NCBI GenBank assembly: GCA_964236495.1
Contig: CAXSBR010000023.1
Coordinates: 1-49,310 of the forward strand
Direction of reading: 5' to 3'
Source of the DNA: CAXSBR01 sp964236495
Lineage (GTDB): Bacteria; Actinomycetota; Actinomycetes; Mycobacteriales; Jatrophihabitantaceae
DNA: 49,310 nucleotides
This document shows positions 1 to 9,074 of the stretch, one piece after another. Both the position numbers and the translations under genes were made by a program. A model generated the notes under the pieces. That model did not search any database and was not told the origin of the DNA. It worked only from the letters and a program-made list of their open reading frames with translations. Within the stretch, counting starts at the first letter, position 1. Each line of letters opens with the position of its first letter.

Positions 1-60
1 CGGTGGGCGACACGTCGGTAGCCGGAACGACGGTGGGCGACACGTCGGTAGCCGGCCCGT
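1..60 (+). repeat. 30-bp direct tandem repeat, two copies
   Basis: Bases 1-30 and 31-60 are nearly identical up to their last few bases. They encode two GDTSVAG units in the GTPase frame. The unit length is a multiple of three, so copy number can vary without breaking the frame. The repeat may extend left of the window. Confidence 0.85.
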
Positions 61-1388
61 CGGGGGGCAGGGCGTCGTGGGCTGCTTCCATGCTCGGCGG
101 CAAGTCGGCGAGCCGTGCGGCGTTGGCTGATAGGGCGTTGGCTGATAGGGCGTTGGCCGACACGGCGTTGGACGGACTGGTGCTCGTCGACCTGCCCGAC
201 TTCGACTCCACCGCCGCGGCACACCGGGTGGAAGCCGAACGCATGACGCAGGTCGTCGACCTGCTGGTGTGGGTGGTGGACCCGCAGAAGTATGCCGACG
301 CGGCACTGCATGAGCGCTACCTGCGCCCACTTGCTGCGCACCGCGACGTCACGATGGTGGTGCTCAACCAGGCCGATCGCCTCGATCCGCAAGCCCTCGC
401 TGCCTGCCTACGTCACCTCGGTGTTCTGCTTGCCGACGACGGCCTGCCTGGCGTGCCGCTACTGGCGACGTCGGCGGCGCGCGGTGACGGCCTACCCGAG
501 CTGCGCGCTGCGTTGGCCGACCGGGTGCGGGAGCGAAGTTCTGCGACAGCACGCTTGCAGGCCGACGCCGACGCCGCGGTAACCGCCCTGGAATCGCAGT
601 GCACCAGCGCGTCGGCACGGACGGGTCGGGGCGCCAAGGGCGGAGAAGACGAACTGGTGCGCGCACTGTCGGAGGCTGCCGGCGCCGGCCAGGCTGCCGA
701 CGCCTCGGCGCGTTCCTACCGGATGCGCGCAACCACGCAGGTGGGCTGGCCGGTCACAAGCTGGCTCTCGCGGCTCCGTCCAGATCCGGTGCGCCGCCTG
801 CACCTGGCGCCGGGATCGTCCGGGCCGCAGTCGCGCGCAAGTTCGGGTACCCAGCGGGCGCAGGTCTCCAATGCCGTGCGTGATCTGGTTGCCTCCCGTA
901 CCACGACGGTGGCACCGGCATGGCAGGCAGCGGCACGCACGGCCGTCGAAAGCCACCAGGACGAGGTGGCCGGCGAGCTGGACAAGGCCGTACGCGCGGG
1001 CGTGCCGCCGTCGCAGGATCGACCGCACTGGTGGGCAGCCGTGCGCCTGCTGCAGTGGGCTTTCCTGGCCGCCGCCGTAGCAGGTCTGCTGTGGCTGGCC
1101 GGACTCGCCGCCTTCGCCTACCTACGCCTGCCCCAACCCGACTTCCACGTTGGGCGGGCGCCGCTGCCGACTCTGCTGCTCGTGGGCGGCCTGCTCGCCG
1201 GCTTGGCTACGTCGCTGCTGGTACGTCCGTTCGTGGCTGCGGGCGCGAGTCGGCGGCGCGCCCGCGCGAGGCGCGCATTGGACACCGGCGTGCGCGAGGT
1301 TGCCCGGCGCTGCATCGTGGCGCCGTTGGACGCCGAGCTAGTCGCGGCATCGGAGTTCTGCGCGGCGGTGGACGCCGCCCGCCGGTGA
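1..1388 (+). CDS. Membrane-associated GTPase (dynamin/Era-like), 5' end outside window
   Basis: The reading frame is open at the left edge, so the gene is partial; the GTG at base 3 is probably internal because no P-loop (G1) is visible. What is seen is a G3-like motif (LVDLPDFDS), a G4 motif NQAD and a G5-like TSA within the first ~160 residues, in the right order and spacing for a TRAFAC-class GTPase. The C-terminal half has two hydrophobic segments (about bases 1050-1130 and 1160-1240) and an Arg-rich patch, so the protein is probably anchored to the membrane. Such actinobacterial GTPases are often encoded in pairs next to each other; the partner would lie upstream. The visible N-terminal part contains direct repeats (30 bp twice at 1-60, and three 15-nt units at 120-164), which look like an expanded loop between G2 and G3. 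The exact role is unknown. Confidence 0.75.
   Translation, partial: VGDTSVAGTTVGDTSVAGPSGGRASWAASMLGGKSASRAALADRALADRALADTALDGLVLVDLPDFDSTAAAHRVEAERMTQVVDLLVWVVDPQKYADAALHERYLRPLAAHRDVTMVVLNQADRLDPQALAACLRHLGVLLADDGLPGVPLLATSAARGDGLPELRAALADRVRERSSATARLQADADAAVTALESQCTSASARTGRGAKGGEDELVRALSEAAGAGQAADASARSYRMRATTQVGWPVTSWLSRLRPDPVRRLHLAPGSSGPQSRASSGTQRAQVSNAVRDLVASRTTTVAPAWQAAARTAVESHQDEVAGELDKAVRAGVPPSQDRPHWWAAVRLLQWAFLAAAVAGLLWLAGLAAFAYLRLPQPDFHVGRAPLPTLLLVGGLLAGLATSLLVRPFVAAGASRRRARARRALDTGVREVARRCIVAPLDAELVAASEFCAAVDAARR
120..164 (+). repeat. 15-nt tandem repeat, three copies
   Basis: Units at 120-134, 135-149 and 150-164 encode ALADR, ALADR and ALADT. The first two are identical. The repeat keeps the reading frame and lies just before the G3 motif of the GTPase. 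Confidence 0.85.
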
Positions 1389-1492
1389 GTGACTGACCAG
1401 TCGCCGCTAATCCGATCATTGCTGACCAATTCACCGCTGACCCGATCCACGACTGACCACCTTGACAACGGAATGATCCATCACGCGCCGAG

Positions 1493-1515
1493 CGCCGGCG
1501 CACCAGGCGCCGGCG
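1493..1515. terminator. GC hairpin between convergent genes
   Basis: A perfect 9-bp inverted repeat, CGCCGGCGC and GCGCCGGCG, is separated by ACCAG. It sits between the GTPase stop (1388) and the stop of the convergent radical SAM gene (1577), where a bidirectional terminator is expected. No T-tract follows, as is common in actinobacteria. The rest of 1389-1576 holds short repeats of a CTGACC motif and no gene. Confidence 0.5.
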
Positions 1516-1576
1516 ACGCACGTCGGCAGCTGACCACGCCAGCGGACCGGCGGTGGGACTCGGAATTCTGTGGTGG

Positions 1577-2782
1577 TCAGGTCCAGTAGAGGATCTGCGC
1601 ACCGGGTAGGCGCGCGTCGACCTCGGTGGTGAACCACCCGCGCATGTCGGTCATGACGTCGCGCGGATAGACGAACTTGACCCCGCCGAACTTGGACCGC
1701 TTCTGCGTGCGCTGCTCAGCGTCCATCTCCAGCTTCGTGTTGGGATACCACCCGAGCAGCACGTCGCGGCTGGCCGGCGTGAACCGGTGCGTGATCAGCT
1801 CGACGCTGAGGTCCAGGTCGTCGATGCCGGCTACCGCCAGTGCGACGGAATCCAGCAGCTGCGCGTAGGCCTCTTCCCAGTACGGAATCGGCATGATCGG
1901 CGCAATCGTCAGCCCGACCCGGTAGCCGGCCTGCGCCATCGCCCGCAACGCGGCCAGTCGAGCCGGCATGCGTGCGGTGCCGCCCTCGAAGCGCTGCGCG
2001 ATCTCGGCGGCGTTGACAGAGAACCGTGCCCTGACTCGTCGGCCGTGGTCGAGGGTCAGCAGCTCGGCGACGTCGTCGAACTTGGTGGTGAACCGCAGCT
2101 GCACACCGTCGCCGAAGTCGCCGCGCCCGACCCGGGTGATCGCTGCGGCCAGCGAGCCGGTGACGTGCTCGATGCCCAGCGGATCGGTGTAGCAGGACAG
2201 CTCGAAGGTGGTGCCCTCGTGCCCGCGCTCGGCGGTGCCGCTGGTCACCGTGCCCCGGCCGGCATGGGTGCCGATGCCGGCCAGTACGTCGTCGAGGTTG
2301 GCGTAGACGCGGGTGACAGGCGGACCGCCCAGCGAGCCGGCGAGATAGCAGTACTGGCAGTGTGCCGGGCAGCCCTTGGCCAGGTCGATCCGCCAGTCGG
2401 CGCTGGGCGGGATCGGTTGGGGCTTGAGCGCGCTGGGCGGCGCGACGACGACGGCCAGCGTCGACTTGGCCAGCGCGTAGGTTTCGCGCTCGGACTCCCC
2501 ACGCAAACCGATCAGGCGATCGTTGGGCAACAGCTGGACGTCGTCGACACCGGCTGCCTGCGCGCGTCGAATGATCTCCGCGGCGTGCGGATACTGCGCC
2601 GCCGATCGCGTGACGAGCACCCGCTTGGGAATCCAGAGACGGGTCGGGCCCACAAAGTCGGGAAAGGCCGCCGAGATCTGGCTGTCGGCGTCAACATCGG
2701 CTGCGGCTGCCGGAGCGTCCAGCGAGGCAGCAACCGGGGCTCCCAGCGGTGTGGAGATGGGGTCGAGCAGCGTCTTGGTCAT
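1577..2782 (-). CDS. Spore photoproduct lyase family radical SAM protein
   Basis: About 401 residues, close to the usual size of the SPL family. The radical SAM cluster motif CPAHCQYC has the CX3CX2C spacing typical of SPL-like proteins and is followed by YLAGSLGG. In sporulating Firmicutes SPL repairs the thymine dimer 5-thyminyl-5,6-dihydrothymine using S-adenosylmethionine; homologues also occur in actinobacteria that are not known to make endospores, where the substrate is less certain. The start was set at the ATG of MTKTLLDP. An in-frame GTG lies directly before it, and a longer frame opens at 2833. A GGAAGGAG tract lies about 24 nt upstream of that GTG, too far for a normal ribosome site, so the true start remains open. 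It is monocistronic and convergent to the GTPase. Family assignment is confident; the function in this organism is inferred. Confidence 0.8.
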   Translation of the reverse strand: MTKTLLDPISTPLGAPVAASLDAPAAAADVDADSQISAAFPDFVGPTRLWIPKRVLVTRSAAQYPHAAEIIRRAQAAGVDDVQLLPNDRLIGLRGESERETYALAKSTLAVVVAPPSALKPQPIPPSADWRIDLAKGCPAHCQYCYLAGSLGGPPVTRVYANLDDVLAGIGTHAGRGTVTSGTAERGHEGTTFELSCYTDPLGIEHVTGSLAAAITRVGRGDFGDGVQLRFTTKFDDVAELLTLDHGRRVRARFSVNAAEIAQRFEGGTARMPARLAALRAMAQAGYRVGLTIAPIMPIPYWEEAYAQLLDSVALAVAGIDDLDLSVELITHRFTPASRDVLLGWYPNTKLEMDAEQRTQKRSKFGGVKFVYPRDVMTDMRGWFTTEVDARLPGAQILYWT

Positions 2783-2905
2783 CACTGTTGTAACACCGCG
2801 GATGCTGGGCTCCTTCCCGCTGACCACGGTCAACCAGAACTATTGACGTGGGTTCGGGCAGTGCGCTCGACTCGGCGTTGGACGGTGATCAGCTGGTGAC
2901 GTCGG

Positions 2906-3871
2906 TCAGCTGGTGATGTCCTTGGTCGTCAGTCGCGCCCAGGCCAGGCTGAGGAAGATCGCGGCGTAGGCCACGTGCAACGCCGACCAACGCAGCAGAT
3001 CGGTGACGCTGACCGAGGACCGCAGCAGTTCACCGAAGCCCAGCCAGTGGTCGGTGAGCAGGATCGGGTGGATGCCCGACAGCTGAGGCACGGCGTCGAG
3101 CAGCGCGGAGAACACGGCGACGGCGATGGTGCTGGCCATGGCTGCAATCGCGTTCTCGGTGAGGGTGGAGACGAACACGCCGGCGGCGGCCAGCGCGAAC
3201 AGCGCCAGGAACACGTAGCCGACGATCACCACCGTGCGCACCAGGCCGTCGCCCAGGCTGACGGTGTCACCCGACAGCAGCGTTGGCGAGTGCAAGCCGA
3301 ACAGCAGTCCCCCGGTGATCAGGCCCACTATGGCGATCAGGTTCACGCAAATGGCGGTGAACGTCGCTACGCCCAGAGCTTTGACCCCGAGCAGCCGCCC
3401 GCGCGTCACCGGCACCGTGAGCAAATAACGCAGCGTCCCCGCACCGGCCTCACCGGCAATGCAGTCGCCGGCCACGACGCCCACCACCAGAGGAAGGAAG
3501 AACGGCAGCGCCACCGTCAGCGCGGTGAACACCAGAAACAGCCCGTTGCCGCTGACCTGGCCGATGAACTGCGGGCCCTCCCCGTTACGTGGGGTGCTGA
3601 TGTGCACCGCGACGCCGATGAAGATGGGCACAATGGCCAGCACGAACAGCAGGGCGAGGTTGCGGCGCCGGGCCAGGATCAGGCGCATCTCGCCTCGGTA
3701 CAGCCGCACGAACGCGCCACGGTAACGTCGGCGGGCGCCGGTCGTCACCGCACCGGTCGTCATTTCACCAGACGCGATTGCGCCACTGGTCATCCCATCA
3801 GGCGCCGCCGAGGCGAGCGTGGTGGCGCCGGTTATGGAGTTGGCCGCCGCGCCCGTATCAGCGGAGGACAT
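2906..3871 (-). CDS. ABC-2 type transporter permease
   Basis: 321 residues with about six hydrophobic segments (for example near LALLFVLAIVPIFIGVAV, and several in the second half), typical of the membrane subunit of an ABC-2 type exporter. The chosen ATG (MSSADTG) follows GGAGAGGG at a normal distance and overlaps the end of the upstream ATPase gene by 14 nt, which indicates translational coupling. The first ~50 residues are low in complexity (Met/Thr/Gly/Ala-rich), so a later start is possible. It pairs with the ATPase at 3858-4871 and follows the LolA-like gene at 4868-6001. The substrate cannot be read from the sequence; such cassettes are implicated in lipid, peptide or drug export. Confidence 0.85.
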   Translation of the reverse strand: MSSADTGAAANSITGATTLASAAPDGMTSGAIASGEMTTGAVTTGARRRYRGAFVRLYRGEMRLILARRRNLALLFVLAIVPIFIGVAVHISTPRNGEGPQFIGQVSGNGLFLVFTALTVALPFFLPLVVGVVAGDCIAGEAGAGTLRYLLTVPVTRGRLLGVKALGVATFTAICVNLIAIVGLITGGLLFGLHSPTLLSGDTVSLGDGLVRTVVIVGYVFLALFALAAAGVFVSTLTENAIAAMASTIAVAVFSALLDAVPQLSGIHPILLTDHWLGFGELLRSSVSVTDLLRWSALHVAYAAIFLSLAWARLTTKDITS

Positions 3872-4871
3872 CGAAGCCCTCTCCGGTGATCGACACGAAC
3901 AGGTCTTCCAGATCGGGACGTTCGACGGCAAAACCGCGCAGACGCACCCCGGCCGCGACCAGCGCTGCTGCGACGTCCTCAGTGACCGCCGTGTCCAGCT
4001 GTGCAGTGACGATGCCGGCGTCGAGATCGGGCCGGACGTTCTGCAGTCGCAGCACCTGCAGTATTCGAGCAGCTGCCTCGACGTCGGGGGTCGTGACGCG
4101 CACTGTGTTGGCGCCGTCGGACAGCACGTCGGCCAGCGTGCCCTGTCGCAGCAGCCGGCCGCCGGCCATGATCCCGATGTGGGTGGCGATCTGCTCGATT
4201 TCGCTGAGCAGATGGCTCGACACCAGCACGGTGGCGCCCTCGGCGGCCAGCTCGTGGATCAGGTGCCGCACCTCGCGGGTGCCCTGCGGGTCCAGGCCGT
4301 TGGTGGGCTCGTCGAGGATCAACAGTTCGCGCGGCTGCAGCAGCGCGGCCGCCAGGCCCAGACGTTGCTTCATGCCCAGTGAGTAGTTGCGGTATCGCTT
4401 GCCCGCCGCGGCAGTGAGGCCGACCCGGGTCAAGGCATCGTCGATGCGTCGGCGGCTGGTCGCTGGATCGGCGGTGGCATCGCTGACGTCGAGGCGCTTG
4501 AGGTTCGCCGCGCCGCTGACGTAGGGATGAAACGCCGGCCCTTCGATCAAGGCACCGACGCGCGGCAGCACCGACGCCACTGCACCCGGCATCGACTCGC
4601 CCAGCAGTTCGATGTCTCCGCGATCTGCGTTCAGCAGACCGAGCAGCATCCGGATGGTCGTCGTCTTGCCCGACCCGTTGGGGCCGAGGAAGCCGTACAC
4701 CGCACCGCGCGGCACCGTCAAACTGACGTCGTCGACGGCCAGTTGCTTACCGAATGCGCGGGTCAGCCCCGTCGTCACGACCGCAGGCGTAGACGATGCC
4801 GACGAAGCGGATACGGGTGCTGACGCCGACTGCCCGACCGCCGTGCCGACGGCAGTTGCCGAGGGGCTCAC
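3858..4871 (-). CDS. ABC transporter ATP-binding protein (exporter type)
   Basis: 337 residues. It has a Walker A motif (GPNGSGKT), a signature motif degenerate at its first residues (YSLGMKQRLGLA), a Walker B (LLILDEPTNGLDP), an H-loop (SSHLLSEIEQ), and a C-terminal extension typical of ABC-2 exporter ATPases. The start was placed at the GTG whose GTGA overlaps the stop of the upstream gene; a longer open frame exists but would run through that gene. The first ~30 residues are Ala/Ser-rich linker. It energises the permease encoded immediately downstream. This is one unit of a three-gene operon on the minus strand. Confidence 0.9.
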   Translation of the reverse strand: MSPSATAVGTAVGQSASAPVSASSASSTPAVVTTGLTRAFGKQLAVDDVSLTVPRGAVYGFLGPNGSGKTTTIRMLLGLLNADRGDIELLGESMPGAVASVLPRVGALIEGPAFHPYVSGAANLKRLDVSDATADPATSRRRIDDALTRVGLTAAAGKRYRNYSLGMKQRLGLAAALLQPRELLILDEPTNGLDPQGTREVRHLIHELAAEGATVLVSSHLLSEIEQIATHIGIMAGGRLLRQGTLADVLSDGANTVRVTTPDVEAAARILQVLRLQNVRPDLDAGIVTAQLDTAVTEDVAAALVAAGVRLRGFAVERPDLEDLFVSITGEGFDVLR

Positions 4872-6001
4872 CGAGTCGCTGCGGCCGTCTTCTCCAGCAG
4901 CGCCGGGCTCACCGCGCCGGCGAAGACCCGGCCGTTCTTGAGGAACAACACGTTGACCAGCGCAGTGGTCAGCAACCGGTTGCCGGTGGTGCCCACCGGC
5001 ACGGTCAGGTTGTCGAGCAGGGAACGGTCCGCGCCTGCAGGCAGCCCGGTCGGCAGCTCGAGGATCGTGGTCCAACCCTTGCCGATGGTGACCGGCTGCG
5101 CCGCCTTCGCCCGCGTCACCGTGGTCGGCCGGGCGTTGGCGCGCTCGGCGTTGGAAACCTCGGTACGCCTGCTGTGGGCGCCGTTACGCGTCGCCAGGGG
5201 GTCAGCGACGATCTTCGCGCCGCGCGGCACCTTGAAGGTGAACTGAGACGCCTTGGGCGTGGCGAATGACACTGCGGTGAAGCCGGTCTTGAACGCCGGT
5301 GCCTTGGCGGCGCCGAATACCTGCACCTGCAGCGGCACCGAGTGAACGCTGTCGATCGCGATCGTCACCTTGCGCACGGTGGAACGCGCGTCGCGGGGGG
5401 ACAGCACCAAGGTGTATGCCTTGCGTCCGGCCACCCACTGCGTGGAGTCGACCTTGACACGAGTCGTAGGAGTGATCGACTTGAGAACCTGCCGGGCGGC
5501 CGCGGCCGGCGTCAGCGGAACCTCGTCCGGAAGCGCCTGTGCTCGCGCACGGTCAGTTTTCGGCGTCAGGACGGTGTGGCTGGCCTCGTTCGTTTGGGAC
5601 GTGTAGGTCCACAGGTCGTTGCCGTTGCGCACGACGTCGGCCTCGGACAAGGAGCCTTTGAGCGCAAGGCGCTGCTTGTCAGGTCCGGCACTCCAGACGT
5701 GCGCGGTGTGCGAGCCGGCCAGCAGCGTCTGCCAGGACAGCGACGCGCCCTCCGGGCCACCAGGCAGCGTGGGCAGCCCGAGCTTGGCGTTCTCGACCAC
5801 CGTGCCCGAAATGCTGGTGGTGGTGCTGGAACCGACCGCGACCAACAGCTGCTGCGCCGAGCGGGGCGCCAGCTTCGGGTTCGCCGCGGACGACGCGGGC
5901 GCGATCACCAGCGCGCCAGCGACCACCGCACCGGCCGTCACAGCCGGAACGGCCCACACCAGCCGACGTCGGCGCGCACGCCGGGCATTGTTCGAAGTCA
6001 T
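4868..6001 (-). CDS. Exported LolA/LppX-like protein linked to ABC exporter
   Basis: 377 residues. The N-terminus has a basic stretch (ARRARRRR) followed by a hydrophobic segment (LVWAVPAVTAGAVVAGALVI) and an APASSAANP region, so it is exported or membrane anchored. No lipobox cysteine is visible. The body resembles the LolA-like fold / DUF2092 group of actinobacterial secreted proteins, with repeated beta-rich segments such as LWTYTSQTNEASH and YTLVLSPRD. The ATG follows GGAGGATGCTGGAGCA, a good ribosome site. It is the first gene of the operon with the ABC ATPase and permease, so a periplasmic role in handling a lipid or hydrophobic ligand is plausible. The fold assignment is by pattern only. 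Confidence 0.65.
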   Translation of the reverse strand: MTSNNARRARRRRLVWAVPAVTAGAVVAGALVIAPASSAANPKLAPRSAQQLLVAVGSSTTTSISGTVVENAKLGLPTLPGGPEGASLSWQTLLAGSHTAHVWSAGPDKQRLALKGSLSEADVVRNGNDLWTYTSQTNEASHTVLTPKTDRARAQALPDEVPLTPAAAARQVLKSITPTTRVKVDSTQWVAGRKAYTLVLSPRDARSTVRKVTIAIDSVHSVPLQVQVFGAAKAPAFKTGFTAVSFATPKASQFTFKVPRGAKIVADPLATRNGAHSRRTEVSNAERANARPTTVTRAKAAQPVTIGKGWTTILELPTGLPAGADRSLLDNLTVPVGTTGNRLLTTALVNVLFLKNGRVFAGAVSPALLEKTAAATR

Positions 6002-6238
6002 TGCTCCAGCATCCTCCAGATCCGTCCGATTTGCCACGCGGCGCGAAGCCCGATCGCCCCGTCGAACCGGACGAAGCGCAAATTCCCCCGTGTCGCCGCC
6101 AATCGACGTTCGTGGACGCACATCTATTCACACGGACTCCGCGTCGACGCCCGCTTGCACTCTGGCGTCCGCGAGACTGCCGCCTGCCGTCACCCCATGA
6201 CGCGGGCCACAGCGGCTCGGACGGCTAGCATCCGCCGG
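6002..6238. promoter_or_regulatory. Divergent promoter region, exporter operon / amidase
   Basis: This is the 237-bp gap between two diverging genes. On the plus strand TAGCAT (6226-6231) lies 7 nt before the GTG at 6239, which fits a leaderless -10 box. No convincing -35 was found. An ATG at 6197 would give a longer amidase, but it lacks a ribosome site. The rest of the gap shows no clear gene. Confidence 0.5.
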
Positions 6239-7486
6239 GTGACGGTTTCTCGGCGCGTGCCTGCGCGGCTGCGTCGCCACGTGCCCAGGCCGCTGCGCTG
6301 GCGCGCCCTGACCGCAGCCGGCCTGGCCGTGGCCCTGCTTGGTTCAGTGGCCTCCTGTGACCGAGCGCGCTCCTCCGCTTCGGGCGACACTGCGTCTTCG
6401 GGCCAGGTTGCCCAGCCTGCGAGTGGCTCAACGGCCGGCAGCGCCGGCACGGTGCAGTCGACGACGGCTCGACCTGCTGCGGCGCACGCAAGCCCGGCGG
6501 ATTCCACCGCGGGCACTGCTGCATCGACAATGGGTTCGACTGGCAGCCGGTCGGCTCCGGCAGCCCGGAGTTCGGTGCGTCGAACCGCGTCGAAAGCAAG
6601 CTCGGTCCAGCCGTCCACGGCGACTGACAGGCCGCCTGCTGGCACGTCGGCGCCCGACGCGTCGTCATCAGGCGCGGCGCCGTCTGATGCCTCGGCTCGC
6701 AACGCCTCCCGATCAACGGCACCGAACCCCTCGACGCCGTCGGACTCGACCGCACCGACCTCGCGGCCGCCTTCGGGCTCCACGGCCGCCAGTGGCGCGG
6801 CATCTGCCCGGGTGCAGCACCCGCTGATCGTGCTGGATCCGGGCCACAGTCCGACCGTGCACGCGGTGGATCCCAGCAGCGGCATTCGGGTCGACGAGTA
6901 CGAAAACGAGCCGGAGATGCGCGACGTGTTCGCCGTTGCCCTGCTGGTCCGCAAAAAGCTGGTCGCTGCCGGCTACCGCGTTCTGCTGACGAAGACGACG
7001 GCTCGCACGAGGATGAACCTGGCCACGCGGGCACATATCGCCAACAACGCGCACGCCGCGCTGGCGCTCAGCATTCACGACCAAGCCGGACCGCACGGGG
7101 GCATTGCGTTCGCGCGCGGTAACAACATCGTCTACTACCAGTCCGTGGGCAGCTACCGCTCCACCGTTACCGGGAGAAAGGTTCGCTTCACCGACGCCCG
7201 GCTGGCTGCACTGAGCAAGCGGTACGGAAAGCTCTTCGCCGCCGGGCGCCTGCGGGTCGAACACCACCACATCGTGCTGAAGAAGAACGTCGGCTACAAC
7301 CTGGGCACGCGCGGCAAACCAGCCGGCAACATCTGGACGGTGCAACTGCTGTCGAAGGTGCCGTGGATCTACAACGAGGCCGGCGGCAACAGCGCCGGCC
7401 GGTCGGGGTTGAACGCGAAGGACAAGGCCCGCTACGCCGACGGGCTGGTCGCCGGCGTCGAGGCTTGCGTGCCGATTCCACGCTGA
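6239..7486 (+). CDS. Lipoprotein N-acetylmuramoyl-L-alanine amidase (Amidase_3)
   Basis: About 415 residues. The N-terminus has Arg-rich residues, a hydrophobic stretch and a lipobox ending VASC (Cys about residue 40), so it is probably a lipoprotein facing the cell wall. Residues ~41-190 are a Ser/Thr/Ala/Pro-rich linker. The catalytic domain starts near residue 195 with LIVLDPGH (zinc His), followed by a Glu in the ENEPEMRD segment, SIHDQAG (second zinc His) and a late YNEAGG with the general-acid Glu. These fit Amidase_3 enzymes, which cleave the bond between MurNAc and the stem peptide. The GTG start follows TAGCAT by 7 nt. It converges on the glycosyltransferase with only 14 bp between stop codons. 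Confidence 0.85.
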   Translation: MTVSRRVPARLRRHVPRPLRWRALTAAGLAVALLGSVASCDRARSSASGDTASSGQVAQPASGSTAGSAGTVQSTTARPAAAHASPADSTAGTAASTMGSTGSRSAPAARSSVRRTASKASSVQPSTATDRPPAGTSAPDASSSGAAPSDASARNASRSTAPNPSTPSDSTAPTSRPPSGSTAASGAASARVQHPLIVLDPGHSPTVHAVDPSSGIRVDEYENEPEMRDVFAVALLVRKKLVAAGYRVLLTKTTARTRMNLATRAHIANNAHAALALSIHDQAGPHGGIAFARGNNIVYYQSVGSYRSTVTGRKVRFTDARLAALSKRYGKLFAAGRLRVEHHHIVLKKNVGYNLGTRGKPAGNIWTVQLLSKVPWIYNEAGGNSAGRSGLNAKDKARYADGLVAGVEACVPIPR

Positions 7487-7500
7487 GCTGCCACCCTCGC

Positions 7501-8967
7501 TCAGTCCTCATGCTTGAGCTGCGGCCACACCGTCGACCAGCCGCCAATCGGTTCGCGGCAGACGGCGATCGGTTCGCCCTGCTCCTCGTTTTCGACGTCG
7601 ACACCGTTGTCCAGCTTGCCGATCGTGCGGCAGGACGCAAACAGCCGGTCGGCCTTGGCTACCTGTCCTCCGACGACGACGGCGATCGACACCGAATCGG
7701 GCGGGCGGGCCTGGAAGTACAGCTGGTTGTGCGCGCTGTAGACGCGCGGCAGACCGCGCGCCGGGCCGTAGCGGGTCAGCGCCCCGGCCTCGCCGTAGTT
7801 GCTGGCGACGATGGCGGCACGGGCTCGGTCCGCCGGCGACAGGCCGCCGTAGACCGCGCCAACCTGATCGGTGTAGCGCGGCCAGCCCACCGTGTCGGCC
7901 GCCGCGGTGTTGATGCCGGGCACGGGCGTGGAGCCCAGGGTGCGCACGGGCAGCAGCGGCAGCGCGATAACCGCACTTACCGCAGCGTTCACGGCTACCG
8001 CCGCCACCACCGTCACCGCTCGCCAGCGACGTCGGCGCAGCCAGCGCGTCACCGGCACCGCGCCGATCGCGAACAGCGCCGAGACCAGCGGTAGTGGGTA
8101 GTACGTCTGGGTTCCCATCGCGAAGGTGAGCACCAGCAGAACCGGGAATGCGGCGGCAACAAAGCGGATCGGACGCCACTGCGGCCACGTCCAGAGCGTG
8201 CGCAGGGCGACGACCCAGACGACGGTCAGTGGCGGGCCGAGCAGCAGAGCGAGCGTCGGCCACATCTGCACCCGCACGTCAGCGGCGTTGTGGCGCGCCA
8301 GCTCCCGGCCGAACTGCAGCTGGGGAAAGCCTTCGACCACCTGATAGACGACATTGGGCAGCCCTACCAGCAGCGCGATTGCGCCGGCGAGAAAAACAGG
8401 CCGGCTGATCAGCAGCCGTCGCGGACCTGCGAGCAGCGTGCCGGCGGCCAGAGCGGCCACCAGGGCGACGATGAGCAGCTTGTTGTAGAGCCCGAGACCG
8501 ACGACGAGGCCGGCAAACAGCCAGCACCGCGGTTCGTCGCGCAGCTGAGCCCGCATGATCAGCAGCAGTAGAGCCAGCCACACCGGCAGGTCGACCGAGG
8601 TCGTCAGTAACAGGTGGCCGAACGTGAGGGGCAGTGCCGCGAAGGCATAGGCCCACGCTGCCAGCGTCTGGGCGCCGCGATCGCCACCGACTTCACGAGT
8701 GATGGCCGCGACCAGCAGCACCGAGGCTGCGGCCGCGAGCGTGGCCGGGATGCGCAGGGCCCACTCGTCGTCGGCCAGTACGCGGGTGAGACGCGCCAGC
8801 AACGGCGTGAGCGGCGGTTGGTCGAGGTAGCCCCAGCCCGGATGCAGCATGCGGAAGTAGAGCTCGTCGCGGTGGTAGCCATACCGCTCGCTGAGCGCGG
8901 ACAGCACCGCTGCCTGCGCCGAGGCGGCCAGCAGCACCGGGCGCCACGCAAGGATCGGTTGCGGCAC
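7501..8967 (-). CDS. GT39/PMT-like integral membrane glycosyltransferase
   Basis: 488 residues with roughly ten hydrophobic segments and short charged loops. An early lumenal-type loop carries YHRDELYFR and GYLDQPPLTPLLAR; the conserved Asp/Glu pair and DQPP motif are characteristic of the dolichyl-phosphate-mannose mannosyltransferase/ArnT superfamily (PMT_2). These enzymes transfer a sugar from a polyprenyl-phosphate donor outside the membrane. The soluble C-terminal part includes RYGPARGLPRVYSAHNQLYF, also common in actinobacterial members. The GTG start lies 6 nt after TAGGTT (minus strand, 8974-8979), which suggests a leaderless mRNA. Acceptor and donor are unknown. Confidence 0.8.
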   Translation of the reverse strand: MPQPILAWRPVLLAASAQAAVLSALSERYGYHRDELYFRMLHPGWGYLDQPPLTPLLARLTRVLADDEWALRIPATLAAAASVLLVAAITREVGGDRGAQTLAAWAYAFAALPLTFGHLLLTTSVDLPVWLALLLLIMRAQLRDEPRCWLFAGLVVGLGLYNKLLIVALVAALAAGTLLAGPRRLLISRPVFLAGAIALLVGLPNVVYQVVEGFPQLQFGRELARHNAADVRVQMWPTLALLLGPPLTVVWVVALRTLWTWPQWRPIRFVAAAFPVLLVLTFAMGTQTYYPLPLVSALFAIGAVPVTRWLRRRRWRAVTVVAAVAVNAAVSAVIALPLLPVRTLGSTPVPGINTAAADTVGWPRYTDQVGAVYGGLSPADRARAAIVASNYGEAGALTRYGPARGLPRVYSAHNQLYFQARPPDSVSIAVVVGGQVAKADRLFASCRTIGKLDNGVDVENEEQGEPIAVCREPIGGWSTVWPQLKHED

Positions 8968-9074
8968 GAGGTCAACCTAACGGCGGCACGTCGTCGGAGG
9001 GGCATTTTCGGCGCCCGCCTCGTGCCGTCGTCACGACCCTCGAGCTTGGGCACGACGGCCTTACTCGCTGCGCA

